Under the pieces are notes generated by a model, which saw only the letters and a list, made by a program, of their open reading frames with translations, was not told where the DNA came from and searched no databases. Of a stretch of 20,545 bases of DNA, positions 7,738 through 15,528 are shown piece after piece. Within the stretch, counting starts at the first letter, position 1; the number at the start of each line of letters is the position of its first letter. Origin of the DNA: a virus. The translations under genes and the position numbers were made by a program. The stretch covers positions 1 to 20,545 of the IMG/VR virus record IMGVR_UViG_3300031951_008223. One strand, written 5' to 3'.

Positions 7738-10647
7738 ATGGGTAAGAAGATTATAAGAGATTACGTTTTTTCTCCTGGCGGTGCTAACGTTGGCACAATA
7801 AAAATACCTGGAAGATATACTTTAGATCAGCTTCTGCTAATTACTAACGTTACAGATAATATTATCCTGTACACATTTGGTAACTCTACATACGGTGGTA
7901 CTACAGCAACGTTTACTGCCGCAAACGACGCAACTAACTTTCCTACTATCACACAGCGAGAAGATGGGTTCACAACGATAACATTGGGAGTAAGCACTAC
8001 TGGTCAGAGTGCTAGTGATTCTCTTCAAATTTTTGTTTACGGTAACGAAAACGCTGCCTCTACTATAAGACCTTGGAGTTTTGGTACTGATGCTATCGAA
8101 AGAATGCGCGTATCAAATCCCGAATCACTCATCGATGCTGACTTTGAATATGGTCTACAGCCGACAAAATGGGCAGGTTATGGAACTGTTCGCGGCTATC
8201 CATCCGCTTATGAATTACCGGGTGTTGACTTAGTTGTAACTGCTATTACTACAGATGGTGCTTCAACAAATAGTTTAATTACAGTCACTACGTCTGTCGC
8301 GCACGGTATCGCTGCGGGACAAGCGATTAATATTTCAGCTCTAAACTCTGGAATTGCAGGATTTAGTAGAGCTGACGGAACATTTATTGTTAACACAGTG
8401 GGTGTACCTAACACTAGCACGCTAACATATTTTGCAAGGGGTGTAGTTGGAACCAATGGACAATCATTACTAACAGATGCTACCACACTAAAGCGTGGAG
8501 CAATCTATTCAGGCGCTTCGATACCAGTAGCATCAGCAACGAGCAATGGTGCTAACCCGTCAGTAATTACTTTAAACTTTACCAACCCACACGGATTAAT
8601 TCCTGGTACTGCTATCCACTCTATCGTTGCATCTGGTACTCAGGCTGCGCTTGCTTCTGGGCCGTTTGTTGTTACGAGTGTTCCTAGTTTAACATCATTA
8701 ACATATACTGCACGAGGTGGCGCTGTTGTTGTGTCTCCAGCGACCGTTACTTTATATGCGTTTACAAATTCTACGATTGTTCACAGACCACAGGACGGCG
8801 GAGTTATTCTTTCAACTAAAACTCCAACATATGGCGCAACAGTTGCTCGTCAGAGTAAAAGATATTTTCGTTATCAATCAGGTAAAGGTTTTCTTTGGTC
8901 GACTGGAACGTTATTTAGACCAAACTATGATATTCGGAGTATAACTGCTTCCGGAACCACCGTCGGTTCTACGATTACTGTTACAACTGATGACATTGAT
9001 CATGGTTTACAGATCGGCGCAGTTATAGAAATAGCAGGATCGACAACTTCTGGGTATAATGGCACATATACAGTAGCATCTATCGTAAGCGACTATCAGT
9101 TTACAGTATTAGCGACCAGTGTACTCGGTGCAACTACTGCAGTGTTAAATATCACGCCAAAGGTGTATGTAATAACATGGGATGGCGCAGCTGTAAGAGC
9201 TGGGTTGTTTGACGAACAAAATGGATTATTCTGGGAATATGATGGTAGTATTTTATCTGTAGTAAAAAGAAATTCTACTGCACAATTAAGTGGAACTCTA
9301 TCTGTTACGCAAAACTCAAATGCGGTGACTGGCGTAAATACAAGATTTACTCAGCAATTAAAAGCAGGCGATAGAATCGTTATCCGCGGTATGACTCACC
9401 ATGTTATACAAGTAGTGAGTGATACTTCTATATTTGTGTCTCCTGATTATAGAGGTATCAATGCTTCTGGTGTAAAGGGTAACTTAATTCAAGAAACAAG
9501 AATTAGGCAGTCGCAGTTCAACATTGATACAATTGACGGAACCGGGCCAAGCGGGTTTAATATTAACCTAAGTAAGATGCACATGGTCGGTCTACAGTAT
9601 TCGTGGTACGGCGCTGGCTTTGTTGATTTTATGGTTCGTGGTAGTGATGGTAACTGGGTTTTCGTGCATCGTATCAAAAATAACAACGTGAATGATGAAG
9701 CTTATATGAGATCTGGTAACCTCCCGGTTCGCTATTCTATCGAAAACGATACTCCAGTAACATCTCTAACTTCTACGATCGACAGCTCAGTTACAACAAT
9801 TCCAGTTGCAGCACTGGAACACTTTCCAACAGCAGGAACATTGTACATAGATAACGAAATTATCAGTTACACAGGTAAGTCAGCGGCAAGTGGAGCTGGT
9901 AACTTTACCGGTGCGACTCGTGCAGCAACACTCACTCAGTGGCAAGCAGGTACTTCGACTGGATTTACTGCTGCGGCTGCTGCAAGCCATACGGCCGGCA
10001 CTGGTGTAATTCTAATAAGTAATACGTGTTCTCCAACTCTAAGTCACTGGGGTTCTGCGTTAATCATGGACGGTGGATTTACTAAGGACCGTGGATACAT
10101 CTTTAACTATCAGAGAGTCGGTTTGAGTCTTACAACCGCGAACCAAACAGCGTTCCTCATTCGTCTTGCTCCATCCGTTTCAAACAGTCAGGTTGGTGGT
10201 CTTGGAGTAAGAGATCTATTGAATCGTTCTCAGCTTCTTCTACAAGCAGTCGGTGTATCTGTTTCAGGTGGTACAAACCCTGGTGCTTGTATTGTTGAAG
10301 GCGTGTTGAATCCTAAGAATTTCTCTTCAGCGACGTGGCTTCCATTAAACGTAGAATCTGCGGGTGGCCAGCCAAGTCTCGCGCAGGTTGCGACTTCTGT
10401 GACTTATAGTGCGGGCACCGTTGCGGTACCAGGTGAACAGGTGTTTGCGTTTGCTGCTCCTTCTACCGCATCTGGCGCAGTGAACGATAGACTAGAACTT
10501 ACGGAACTGAAGGAATTGACTGGTGCTCCACTAGGAGGAGATTTCCAATATCCAGACGGCTCTGACATTCTTGCGATTAATATTCGTTTAACCGCTGGTA
10601 CTGGCACGGGTCACGTTCTTCTTCGTTGGTCAGAAGCTCAAGCATAA
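7738..10647 (+). CDS. Large modular virion structural protein (tail fibre or baseplate-associated)
   Basis: This 969-aa protein resembles large virion proteins of marine T4-like phages. The N-terminus (KIIRDYVFSPGGANVGTIKIPGRY) is followed by a conserved-looking segment near residue 108 (IRPWSFGTDAIERMRVSNPE). Three copies of a small beta module follow, each with an HG(L/I)..G motif, at His189, His285 and His422; they read T..HG...G..I..., then NGT/GPF.V, then a FTY/LTY-like strand. Around 519-575 is a GVNTRF...AGDRIVIRG module, and around 673-740 a TLYIDNEIISYTG module, both familiar phage structural pieces. No enzymatic motif is seen. A GGA-containing Shine-Dalgarno (AAAGGAA) precedes the ATG. 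Structural role fairly secure; exact location in the particle unknown. Confidence 0.75.
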   Translation: MGKKIIRDYVFSPGGANVGTIKIPGRYTLDQLLLITNVTDNIILYTFGNSTYGGTTATFTAANDATNFPTITQREDGFTTITLGVSTTGQSASDSLQIFVYGNENAASTIRPWSFGTDAIERMRVSNPESLIDADFEYGLQPTKWAGYGTVRGYPSAYELPGVDLVVTAITTDGASTNSLITVTTSVAHGIAAGQAINISALNSGIAGFSRADGTFIVNTVGVPNTSTLTYFARGVVGTNGQSLLTDATTLKRGAIYSGASIPVASATSNGANPSVITLNFTNPHGLIPGTAIHSIVASGTQAALASGPFVVTSVPSLTSLTYTARGGAVVVSPATVTLYAFTNSTIVHRPQDGGVILSTKTPTYGATVARQSKRYFRYQSGKGFLWSTGTLFRPNYDIRSITASGTTVGSTITVTTDDIDHGLQIGAVIEIAGSTTSGYNGTYTVASIVSDYQFTVLATSVLGATTAVLNITPKVYVITWDGAAVRAGLFDEQNGLFWEYDGSILSVVKRNSTAQLSGTLSVTQNSNAVTGVNTRFTQQLKAGDRIVIRGMTHHVIQVVSDTSIFVSPDYRGINASGVKGNLIQETRIRQSQFNIDTIDGTGPSGFNINLSKMHMVGLQYSWYGAGFVDFMVRGSDGNWVFVHRIKNNNVNDEAYMRSGNLPVRYSIENDTPVTSLTSTIDSSVTTIPVAALEHFPTAGTLYIDNEIISYTGKSAASGAGNFTGATRAATLTQWQAGTSTGFTAAAAASHTAGTGVILISNTCSPTLSHWGSALIMDGGFTKDRGYIFNYQRVGLSLTTANQTAFLIRLAPSVSNSQVGGLGVRDLLNRSQLLLQAVGVSVSGGTNPGACIVEGVLNPKNFSSATWLPLNVESAGGQPSLAQVATSVTYSAGTVAVPGEQVFAFAAPSTASGAVNDRLELTELKELTGAPLGGDFQYPDGSDILAINIRLTAGTGTGHVLLRWSEAQA

Positions 10648-10658
10648 GGGATTAAAAT

Positions 10659-11024
10659 ATGGTAGTCTTAGCAACAGATTTGATTTCAGCTTATTTGCCG
10701 CCGGGTCCGGCGGTAGAAGTAGAGACTGGAAACAACGCTAATGGTTTTTACGTGCGTCTTGCTGGCGGAACTCAGATGTGCTGGCATACCTTTTCAATAA
10801 CTCCGTCCGCGTCAAACACACCGACACTAGGGGCATGGACTTTTCCGATAGCATTTGCTGCAGCACCATATGTTCATGTTTCTGTTAACTCTACTGTTCC
10901 AGGAACCACAGTTACTGGTTGGTCTTCATCTGGTGCTACTACAACGGCCGTAAACGTGTATATTTCTCGCGCGAACACTACTGCTACGAGCGTGATTGTA
11001 TTTGCTATCGGTAGTTGGATTTAA
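10659..11024 (+). CDS. Small fibre-tip-like protein (gp53-like C-terminal domain type)
   Basis: This 121-aa protein carries the signature NGFYVRLAGGTQMCWH (residues 29-44), then GAWTFPIAFAAAPYVHVSV and a C-terminal strand ending FAIGSWI. This pattern (N G xx V R x x x G T Q x C W, then TFP x A F x x x P) is typical of the terminal domain of many tail fibres, the putative tail fibre gp53-like C-terminal family, normally found at the end of long fibre proteins. Here it stands as a separate gene with only about 28 residues before it. It may be a detached receptor-binding tip or attach to a partner fibre. The start follows an AAGGG Shine-Dalgarno overlapping the upstream stop. It is the last structural gene before the sugar-related cassette. 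Confidence 0.65.
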   Translation: MVVLATDLISAYLPPGPAVEVETGNNANGFYVRLAGGTQMCWHTFSITPSASNTPTLGAWTFPIAFAAAPYVHVSVNSTVPGTTVTGWSSSGATTTAVNVYISRANTTATSVIVFAIGSWI

Positions 11025-11040
11025 TAGTACCGATTTCATT

Positions 11041-11048
11041 GATAAATA
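11041..11048 (+). promoter_or_regulatory. Candidate late promoter box upstream of the glycan cassette
   Basis: GATAAATA differs by one base from the T4 late consensus TATAAATA and lies about 50 bp upstream of the ATG at 11099, in one of only two sizeable intergenic gaps of the window (11025-11098). The position fits a promoter for the cassette 11099-18591. GATAAATA also occurs inside a gene at about 17371, so the match alone is weak. Confidence 0.4.
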
Positions 11049-11098
11049 AATGTAGTTGACAGAACTTACATTCATATTATGAGGAATTTGATTACATC

Positions 11099-12163
11099 AT
11101 GTCATTTTTTGAACACGTCAAAGACGCGCATCAAGTAGAACAAACGTATAGATACGAAACTTCTACAACTCTAGCACAACAAGCGTTAACAGATGGTGGA
11201 AGTATTCATCCACTGATCGTTCCATCAAAGCTCACCGGCGGCACCGGGCTTATGAACCCGTCAATTCTTGTTCATAAAGGAAAACTAATAGTTAATGTAA
11301 GATGCACTAACTATTTCTTTTATCATTCTGAGAAAAAGAAGTTTATCCATCCATGGGGACCTCTTACATATCTTCACCCAGAAGATGATATGAAGTTGCG
11401 CACAGAGAATTTTTATTGTGAGTTGGATGGAAATTATAACATCACTCGAGTAAACCACGTAGACACTTCAAAACTTGATAAAGAACCGATATGGGAATTC
11501 GTTGGTCTTGAGGATGCAAGACTTGTTGAATGGAACGAAAAACTCTACATGACTGGAGTTCGTAGGGATACGAATACGACAGGCCAAGGAAGAATGGAAT
11601 TATCAGAGATAGAGGTTCTCGATAATGAAGTAATAGAAGTATCTCGCACGCGTATCGGTGCTCCTGGCGAAGATACATCTTATTGTGAAAAGAACTGGAT
11701 GCCGGTTCTAGATCAAGATTATACGTACATTAAGTGGTGTAACCCGACAGAAGTAGTTCTTGCTGATATAGAAAAAGCCAAGGCAGAAACCGTGTTTTTA
11801 GGCGACACTCGAATGTTTAATAGAAATCCAAAGGGATTGACTGAACCTAGAGGCGGTTCACAAGTCATTTCTTTTGGTGATTACTATATTGCGTTAACTC
11901 ACGAGGTTGATCTTTTTAAGGGAGAAAAGAAGGTAAAGGACGGAGTGTATCGCCATCGCTTTATCGTATGGGATAAGAATTGGAACATTGTGAAGTTCTC
12001 TGACGACTTTACTATCATGGGTGGTCATACCGAATTTACATGCGGAATGTGCCATTATAAAGGACGAATACTTATTACGTTTGGGTTTCAAGATAACGCC
12101 GCTTATCTACTCGAAGTGCCGTATGCGACTATTGAAAAATTTGTAAATAATGCGAAGGTTTGA
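11099..12163 (+). CDS. Beta-propeller glycosidase/phosphorylase-like protein (GH130-like), copy A
   Basis: This 354-aa protein has repeated short beta strands and motifs reminiscent of five-bladed propeller glycoside-active enzymes of the GH130/GH43 type: NPSI..HKGKLIVNVR near residue 55, GLEDAR at 136-141, YCEKNWMP at 195-202, RGGS at 251-254 and HTEF near 308. In GH130 enzymes, which phosphorolyse or hydrolyse mannosides, an acidic ED.R motif lies in the active site; whether the assignment holds here is uncertain. No signal peptide or membrane segment is present. The next gene holds a clear paralogue of the whole domain. The gene opens the cassette, with GAGGA at 11081-11085 as a possible, somewhat distant Shine-Dalgarno. 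Alternatives are a non-catalytic glycan-binding propeller or an uncharacterised phage family. Confidence 0.5.
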   Translation: MSFFEHVKDAHQVEQTYRYETSTTLAQQALTDGGSIHPLIVPSKLTGGTGLMNPSILVHKGKLIVNVRCTNYFFYHSEKKKFIHPWGPLTYLHPEDDMKLRTENFYCELDGNYNITRVNHVDTSKLDKEPIWEFVGLEDARLVEWNEKLYMTGVRRDTNTTGQGRMELSEIEVLDNEVIEVSRTRIGAPGEDTSYCEKNWMPVLDQDYTYIKWCNPTEVVLADIEKAKAETVFLGDTRMFNRNPKGLTEPRGGSQVISFGDYYIALTHEVDLFKGEKKVKDGVYRHRFIVWDKNWNIVKFSDDFTIMGGHTEFTCGMCHYKGRILITFGFQDNAAYLLEVPYATIEKFVNNAKV

Positions 12164-12167
12164 TATG
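12154..12167 (+). promoter_or_regulatory. Shine-Dalgarno and start deciding the 12165 gene
   Basis: GAAGG at 12154-12158 lies six bases before the ATG at 12165, directly after the stop of the upstream gene (TGA 12161-12163). An in-frame ATG at 12150 would place the Shine-Dalgarno inside the coding region, so 12165 is preferred. The junction to the next gene (13761-13770) has nearly the same layout: AGG, TTGAT, ATG. Confidence 0.7.
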
Positions 12168-13766
12168 ACGGAAGAAATAAAACAGTTGATCACGATGTTC
12201 GCTCTTAATCCTAGTGACCCAGAAGTTAGTTTTATGATCGGTTCGTACTATGAGGATTTAGGTCAGTACTCATCGGCAGGGTCTTATTACTTACGCTCGG
12301 CAGAAAGATTCGATGATAGAAATAAATCTTATGAGAGTCTAATAAGATTAGCAACATGCATGCAATCTTTGGGAAGACGGAAATATTCAACAAAGGGCCT
12401 TCTAAACTTTGCGATATCTCATATGCCAACGCGTCCAGAAGCATATTTAATTCTAAGCAAGTTCATTGAGAGCAGCGAAACGAATGACGAGAGGTGGTTT
12501 ACTGCCTATTCACTCGTGTCTACCGCGCTAAGCATTCCAGACTTAGATAGTTTAAAATCGTTGAGAAGAAAAACCACATATGATGGAAAGTATTCTCTCT
12601 TACTTCAGAAAGCTCATGCTGGTTTTCATAGCGGGTTCATAGAGGAATCTAGAGAGATACTTCTTTCTATTATAAACAGCAGTGATGCCCCTAGACATCA
12701 TCAGAAAGCTGCTATGAAAAATCTAATGATGATCAAAAAAGAAAATCATAGGTCTCAATACTATCATAACGAAACTCCGTTAAAAGATGTTTACCAATCT
12801 AGTCTAGCAAAGTACGCATTAGCAAATGGCGGATCGATCCATCCTATTGTTGTACCTCACTCTGTATCAAAAGGAATGGCGACAACAAACGCGTCTGTAT
12901 TTGTTGACAGTCAAGAAAGAGTCTTTGTAAATCTCAGAGAAACTAACTATACTCTTTATTATAGTAATAAGTTTCCAGATAAAGATGGGCCTTTAAAATA
13001 TCTTTATCCTGATAGTGATATTAACATCAGGTCCGAAAACGTTGTATGTAGACTTGACGATCGTCTTAATGTTATATCTGCGGACAGAATTGATATGAAA
13101 CTTAATGAGGATCCTAACTGGTTCTACATTGGGTTGGAAGATGGAAGACTCATAGAATGGGAAGGTAAAAAGTATCTCTGCGGAGTAAGAAGGGATCATA
13201 TACTCGAAGGTAAGGGTAGGATGGATCTTTCACAGATTGAGATAACCAAGAACGGCGTGGTTGAGGTAGAACGGTTTTCAATTCCAGCGCCGGGAAACGA
13301 CGACACCTACTGTGAAAAGAACTGGATGCCTATTCTAGACAAGCCGTTCCAATGGGTGAAGTGGACCAACCCAACTCAGATAGTTTCATTCGATACTAAA
13401 ACTCTAAAGACTAACACCGTACATCTTGAGGAGTCTAAAAAGTATCGGTTCCCTCGTGATCTAAGAGGTGGTTCGCATATCATACCTTGGAACGAAGACT
13501 ACTACATTGGCATTACTCACGAATGCATGTATAATAACAACGATAGCGGAAGAAGATACTTTCAGAGAATTATAGTTTGGGACAGAGACTGGAATATAGT
13601 ATGTTCCACTCGTGACTTTACAATGATGAGTGGATCTATTGAGTTTGTTTCAGGTATTGCTTATCATAAGAACGATGTGCTTATATCGTATGGGTACGAG
13701 GATAACACATCATATATACTAAGAATACCAAAAAATGTATTTGACGATTTTGTTTTGAGAGGTTGA
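12165..13766 (+). CDS. TPR region fused to a GH130-like beta-propeller domain, copy B
   Basis: This 533-aa protein has two parts. Residues 1 to about 130 form helical TPR-like repeats (FMIGSYYEDLGQYSSAGSYY, then SYESLIRLATCMQSLG and RPEAYLILSKF). From about residue 205 to the end lies a paralogue of the preceding 354-aa protein, sharing GGSIHP, GPL.YL.P..D, GLED.R (323-328), GVRRD...G.GRM.LS.IE, YCEKNWMP (382-389), KW.NPT, RGGS and IVWD..WNIV. Copy B has GLEDGR where copy A has GLEDAR. The TPR part is itself homologous to the N-terminus of the following gene, so the protein looks like a join of two neighbouring modules. TPRs commonly mediate protein contacts and may tether this enzyme to partners of the cassette. 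Sugar-active function is inferred from motifs only. Confidence 0.55.
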   Translation: MTEEIKQLITMFALNPSDPEVSFMIGSYYEDLGQYSSAGSYYLRSAERFDDRNKSYESLIRLATCMQSLGRRKYSTKGLLNFAISHMPTRPEAYLILSKFIESSETNDERWFTAYSLVSTALSIPDLDSLKSLRRKTTYDGKYSLLLQKAHAGFHSGFIEESREILLSIINSSDAPRHHQKAAMKNLMMIKKENHRSQYYHNETPLKDVYQSSLAKYALANGGSIHPIVVPHSVSKGMATTNASVFVDSQERVFVNLRETNYTLYYSNKFPDKDGPLKYLYPDSDINIRSENVVCRLDDRLNVISADRIDMKLNEDPNWFYIGLEDGRLIEWEGKKYLCGVRRDHILEGKGRMDLSQIEITKNGVVEVERFSIPAPGNDDTYCEKNWMPILDKPFQWVKWTNPTQIVSFDTKTLKTNTVHLEESKKYRFPRDLRGGSHIIPWNEDYYIGITHECMYNNNDSGRRYFQRIIVWDRDWNIVCSTRDFTMMSGSIEFVSGIAYHKNDVLISYGYEDNTSYILRIPKNVFDDFVLRG

Positions 13767-13767
13767 T

Positions 13768-14787
13768 ATGCTTGTAGAAAAGATTAAATCTTATGTAAGT
13801 GATCCAGAAAACGCGCAGTTCAACTACGATCTTGGAAAGGAGTATGAAGTACTTAAACAGTACTCTGCCGCCTGCGGATACTTTTTAAGAGCTGCGGATA
13901 GAACTGACGACAACGAGTTGGTCTATAATTCTTTAGTGTCAGCCGCAAAGTCTCTAATAGAGCACGGTGACAGCTTCGCAATCGTAGATAAGATTTTAAA
14001 GCATGCTATGTCAATAGATACGTCAAGAATAGACGCGTTTTATCTTATGCTGCTAACTTATAAATATATTGGAGAAGATCAAGCATTTGAGGAAATGCAC
14101 CCAGTCTTTCTTCGACTAAAAGAAGAAACCACTAAGAGCGAGATATATGATATGATAAATTTGAACGATATAATGAAGAAGTACATTCCTTCGATTGGTA
14201 CTATTAGATACTCCGAAGACCAACCACAAAAAGATTTCAAACACATGATAGAGAAAGAGTTTGCAGCGGCTGCTACGACTCCTAGTGACATTCATGAACA
14301 CTTGCCGGTTCTATACGAACTCGCCAAAGAATGCAATCATATAACAGAGATGGGTGTAAGGTTTGGAGTTAGTACTAGGGCATTCTTGAGAGCTAACGCA
14401 AAACTAATTTCTTATGACATCGTTACAGATCAAAAAGTAGTTGAACTCATGAATAATGCTAGTTCCGCTGGAAAAGACACAAAGTTCATTGAAGCGGATG
14501 TTCTTAATGTCGAGATTGAGGAGACAGATCTTTTGTTTATAGACACATGGCACGAATATGAACAACTAAAGAAAGAACTATCTCTTCATGCTAACAAAGT
14601 AAGAAAGTACATCGCATTTCATGATACGAACACATATGGTCTAAAAAATGAAGGTGGAGACAACAAACAACTTACACAAGGGCTCCTTCCTGCGATTATA
14701 GAGTTTCTTATTGAAAATCAAAATTGGAGATTTAAGATGTTTCTTACAAACAACAATGGTCTCACAGTGCTAGAAAGAATTTCGTAA
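13768..14787 (+). CDS. TPR region fused to a class I SAM-dependent methyltransferase-like domain
   Basis: This 339-aa protein begins with TPR-like helices (residues 1 to about 120; YDLGKEYEVLKQYSAACGYF and the following SLVSAAKSL) clearly related to the N-terminus of the upstream gene. Residues from about 165 look like a Methyltransf_24-type domain. The SAM-binding glycine motif is E194-M-G-V-R-F-G-V-S202; the second acidic strand is LLFIDTWHEYEQL with Asp259, His262 and Tyr264; and FHDT lies at 284-287, typical where a metal- or substrate-binding His/Asp sits in sugar O-methyltransferases and cephalosporin-hydroxylase-like enzymes. The start lies one base after the upstream stop behind GAGAGG. 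The stop overlaps the next ATG (TAATG). Likely substrate is a sugar or nucleotide-sugar, inferred from the neighbourhood. Confidence 0.65.
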   Translation: MLVEKIKSYVSDPENAQFNYDLGKEYEVLKQYSAACGYFLRAADRTDDNELVYNSLVSAAKSLIEHGDSFAIVDKILKHAMSIDTSRIDAFYLMLLTYKYIGEDQAFEEMHPVFLRLKEETTKSEIYDMINLNDIMKKYIPSIGTIRYSEDQPQKDFKHMIEKEFAAAATTPSDIHEHLPVLYELAKECNHITEMGVRFGVSTRAFLRANAKLISYDIVTDQKVVELMNNASSAGKDTKFIEADVLNVEIEETDLLFIDTWHEYEQLKKELSLHANKVRKYIAFHDTNTYGLKNEGGDNKQLTQGLLPAIIEFLIENQNWRFKMFLTNNNGLTVLERIS

Positions 14788-15503
14788 TGAATAGTCTAAA
14801 TGACAACATATCATTTGATGGTATAGATTCTATAGAAACTGTAGCAACGCTATATCACGAATTCTTTATAAGAAATGATTACGATTGGTGGTATAAAGTT
14901 CAACCAAACGACATCGTAGTGGACATAGGTGCATGTAACGGAATGTTCACATGTCATGCTCTGGACAACGGCGCCAAAAAGGTGTATTCTATCGAGGGAA
15001 ATTCTAAACTCATAAAAACAGTAATACACAATGCGTCACCACATATCATAAATAAAAAAGAATCTCCATTGGTTCCTATTAACTGCGTTATAGGGAATGA
15101 CCCAATGTATACTAGAAATGTTTTTGGCGAAGGATATGATAAGGCCGTTCCTATTCGTTCGTTTAAAGATATCATAAAGGAATATGATATCACGCATATA
15201 GACTATCTTAAGATAGATGCCGAAGGAGCCGAATATGATATCTTGTCAGAAGAAAATCTTGAATTCATAAAAAATAATGTTAAACACATTGCGGTCGAAG
15301 TGCATCTTGATTGCTTTGAAGATGCGCCAGTTTTATTCAAAAAATTTAGAGACAACTTCTTATCAAAATTTGATGCAAGTAAGATAAAATATCTTCAGGA
15401 AGATTCACAACAGAAAATGTATGACGATGCATATTTGAATTCAAAGTGGCCTCTCGGTTGGGGAAGCTGTTGGATGATCTACATCTGCAACAAGTCATTA
15501 TAA
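14787..15503 (+). CDS. FkbM-family methyltransferase, copy 1
   Basis: This 238-aa protein matches FkbM/Methyltransf_21 enzymes, which O-methylate sugars or related small substrates using SAM. Visible motifs are the SAM-binding VDIGACNG (Asp46, Gly48, Gly52), an acidic post-motif I segment VYSIEGN, a conserved PIRSFKDIIKEY, and the family-typical LKIDAEGAEYDIL (Asp144, Glu146, Gly147, Glu149). The usual FkbM domain length of about 160 residues is complete. The ATG overlaps the preceding TAA, so translation is coupled to the TPR-methyltransferase. A second, divergent FkbM gene lies at 17112-17843, on the other side of the GT17 fusion gene. No signal peptide or membrane segment. Family assignment is strong; the substrate is unknown. 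Confidence 0.85.
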   Translation: MNSLNDNISFDGIDSIETVATLYHEFFIRNDYDWWYKVQPNDIVVDIGACNGMFTCHALDNGAKKVYSIEGNSKLIKTVIHNASPHIINKKESPLVPINCVIGNDPMYTRNVFGEGYDKAVPIRSFKDIIKEYDITHIDYLKIDAEGAEYDILSEENLEFIKNNVKHIAVEVHLDCFEDAPVLFKKFRDNFLSKFDASKIKYLQEDSQQKMYDDAYLNSKWPLGWGSCWMIYICNKSL

Positions 15504-15509
15504 TAATTT

Positions 15510-15528
15510 GAGAGGTACAAATAATATG
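15510..15528 (+). promoter_or_regulatory. Shine-Dalgarno and start deciding the GT17 fusion gene
   Basis: GAGAGG at 15510-15515 stands ten bases before ATG 15526. A longer reading frame opens at a TTG at 15508, but this would bury the Shine-Dalgarno in the coding region and add a non-conserved prefix before MIVDFFPFF, the usual start of GT17-like proteins. The ATG at 15526 is therefore preferred. Confidence 0.75.

Noticed and set aside
11051-11070. Imperfect hairpin (TGTAGTT / AACTTACA) before the cassette as a terminator
   Set aside because: The stem is short, bulged and A/T-rich with no T-tract after it.
12150-12164. Upstream ATG adding five residues (MRRFD) to the TPR-propeller protein
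   Set aside because: It overlaps the end of the previous gene and includes the Shine-Dalgarno for ATG 12165.
14059-14066. Second perfect TATAAATA, inside the TPR-methyltransferase gene
   Set aside because: It is intragenic, about 720 bp from the next start, and such A/T-rich boxes arise by chance in this base composition; an internal promoter is not excluded.
15508-15525. TTG start extending the GT17 fusion protein by six residues
   Set aside because: The extension would contain the Shine-Dalgarno, and the ATG at 15526 begins exactly at the conserved MIVDFFPFF.
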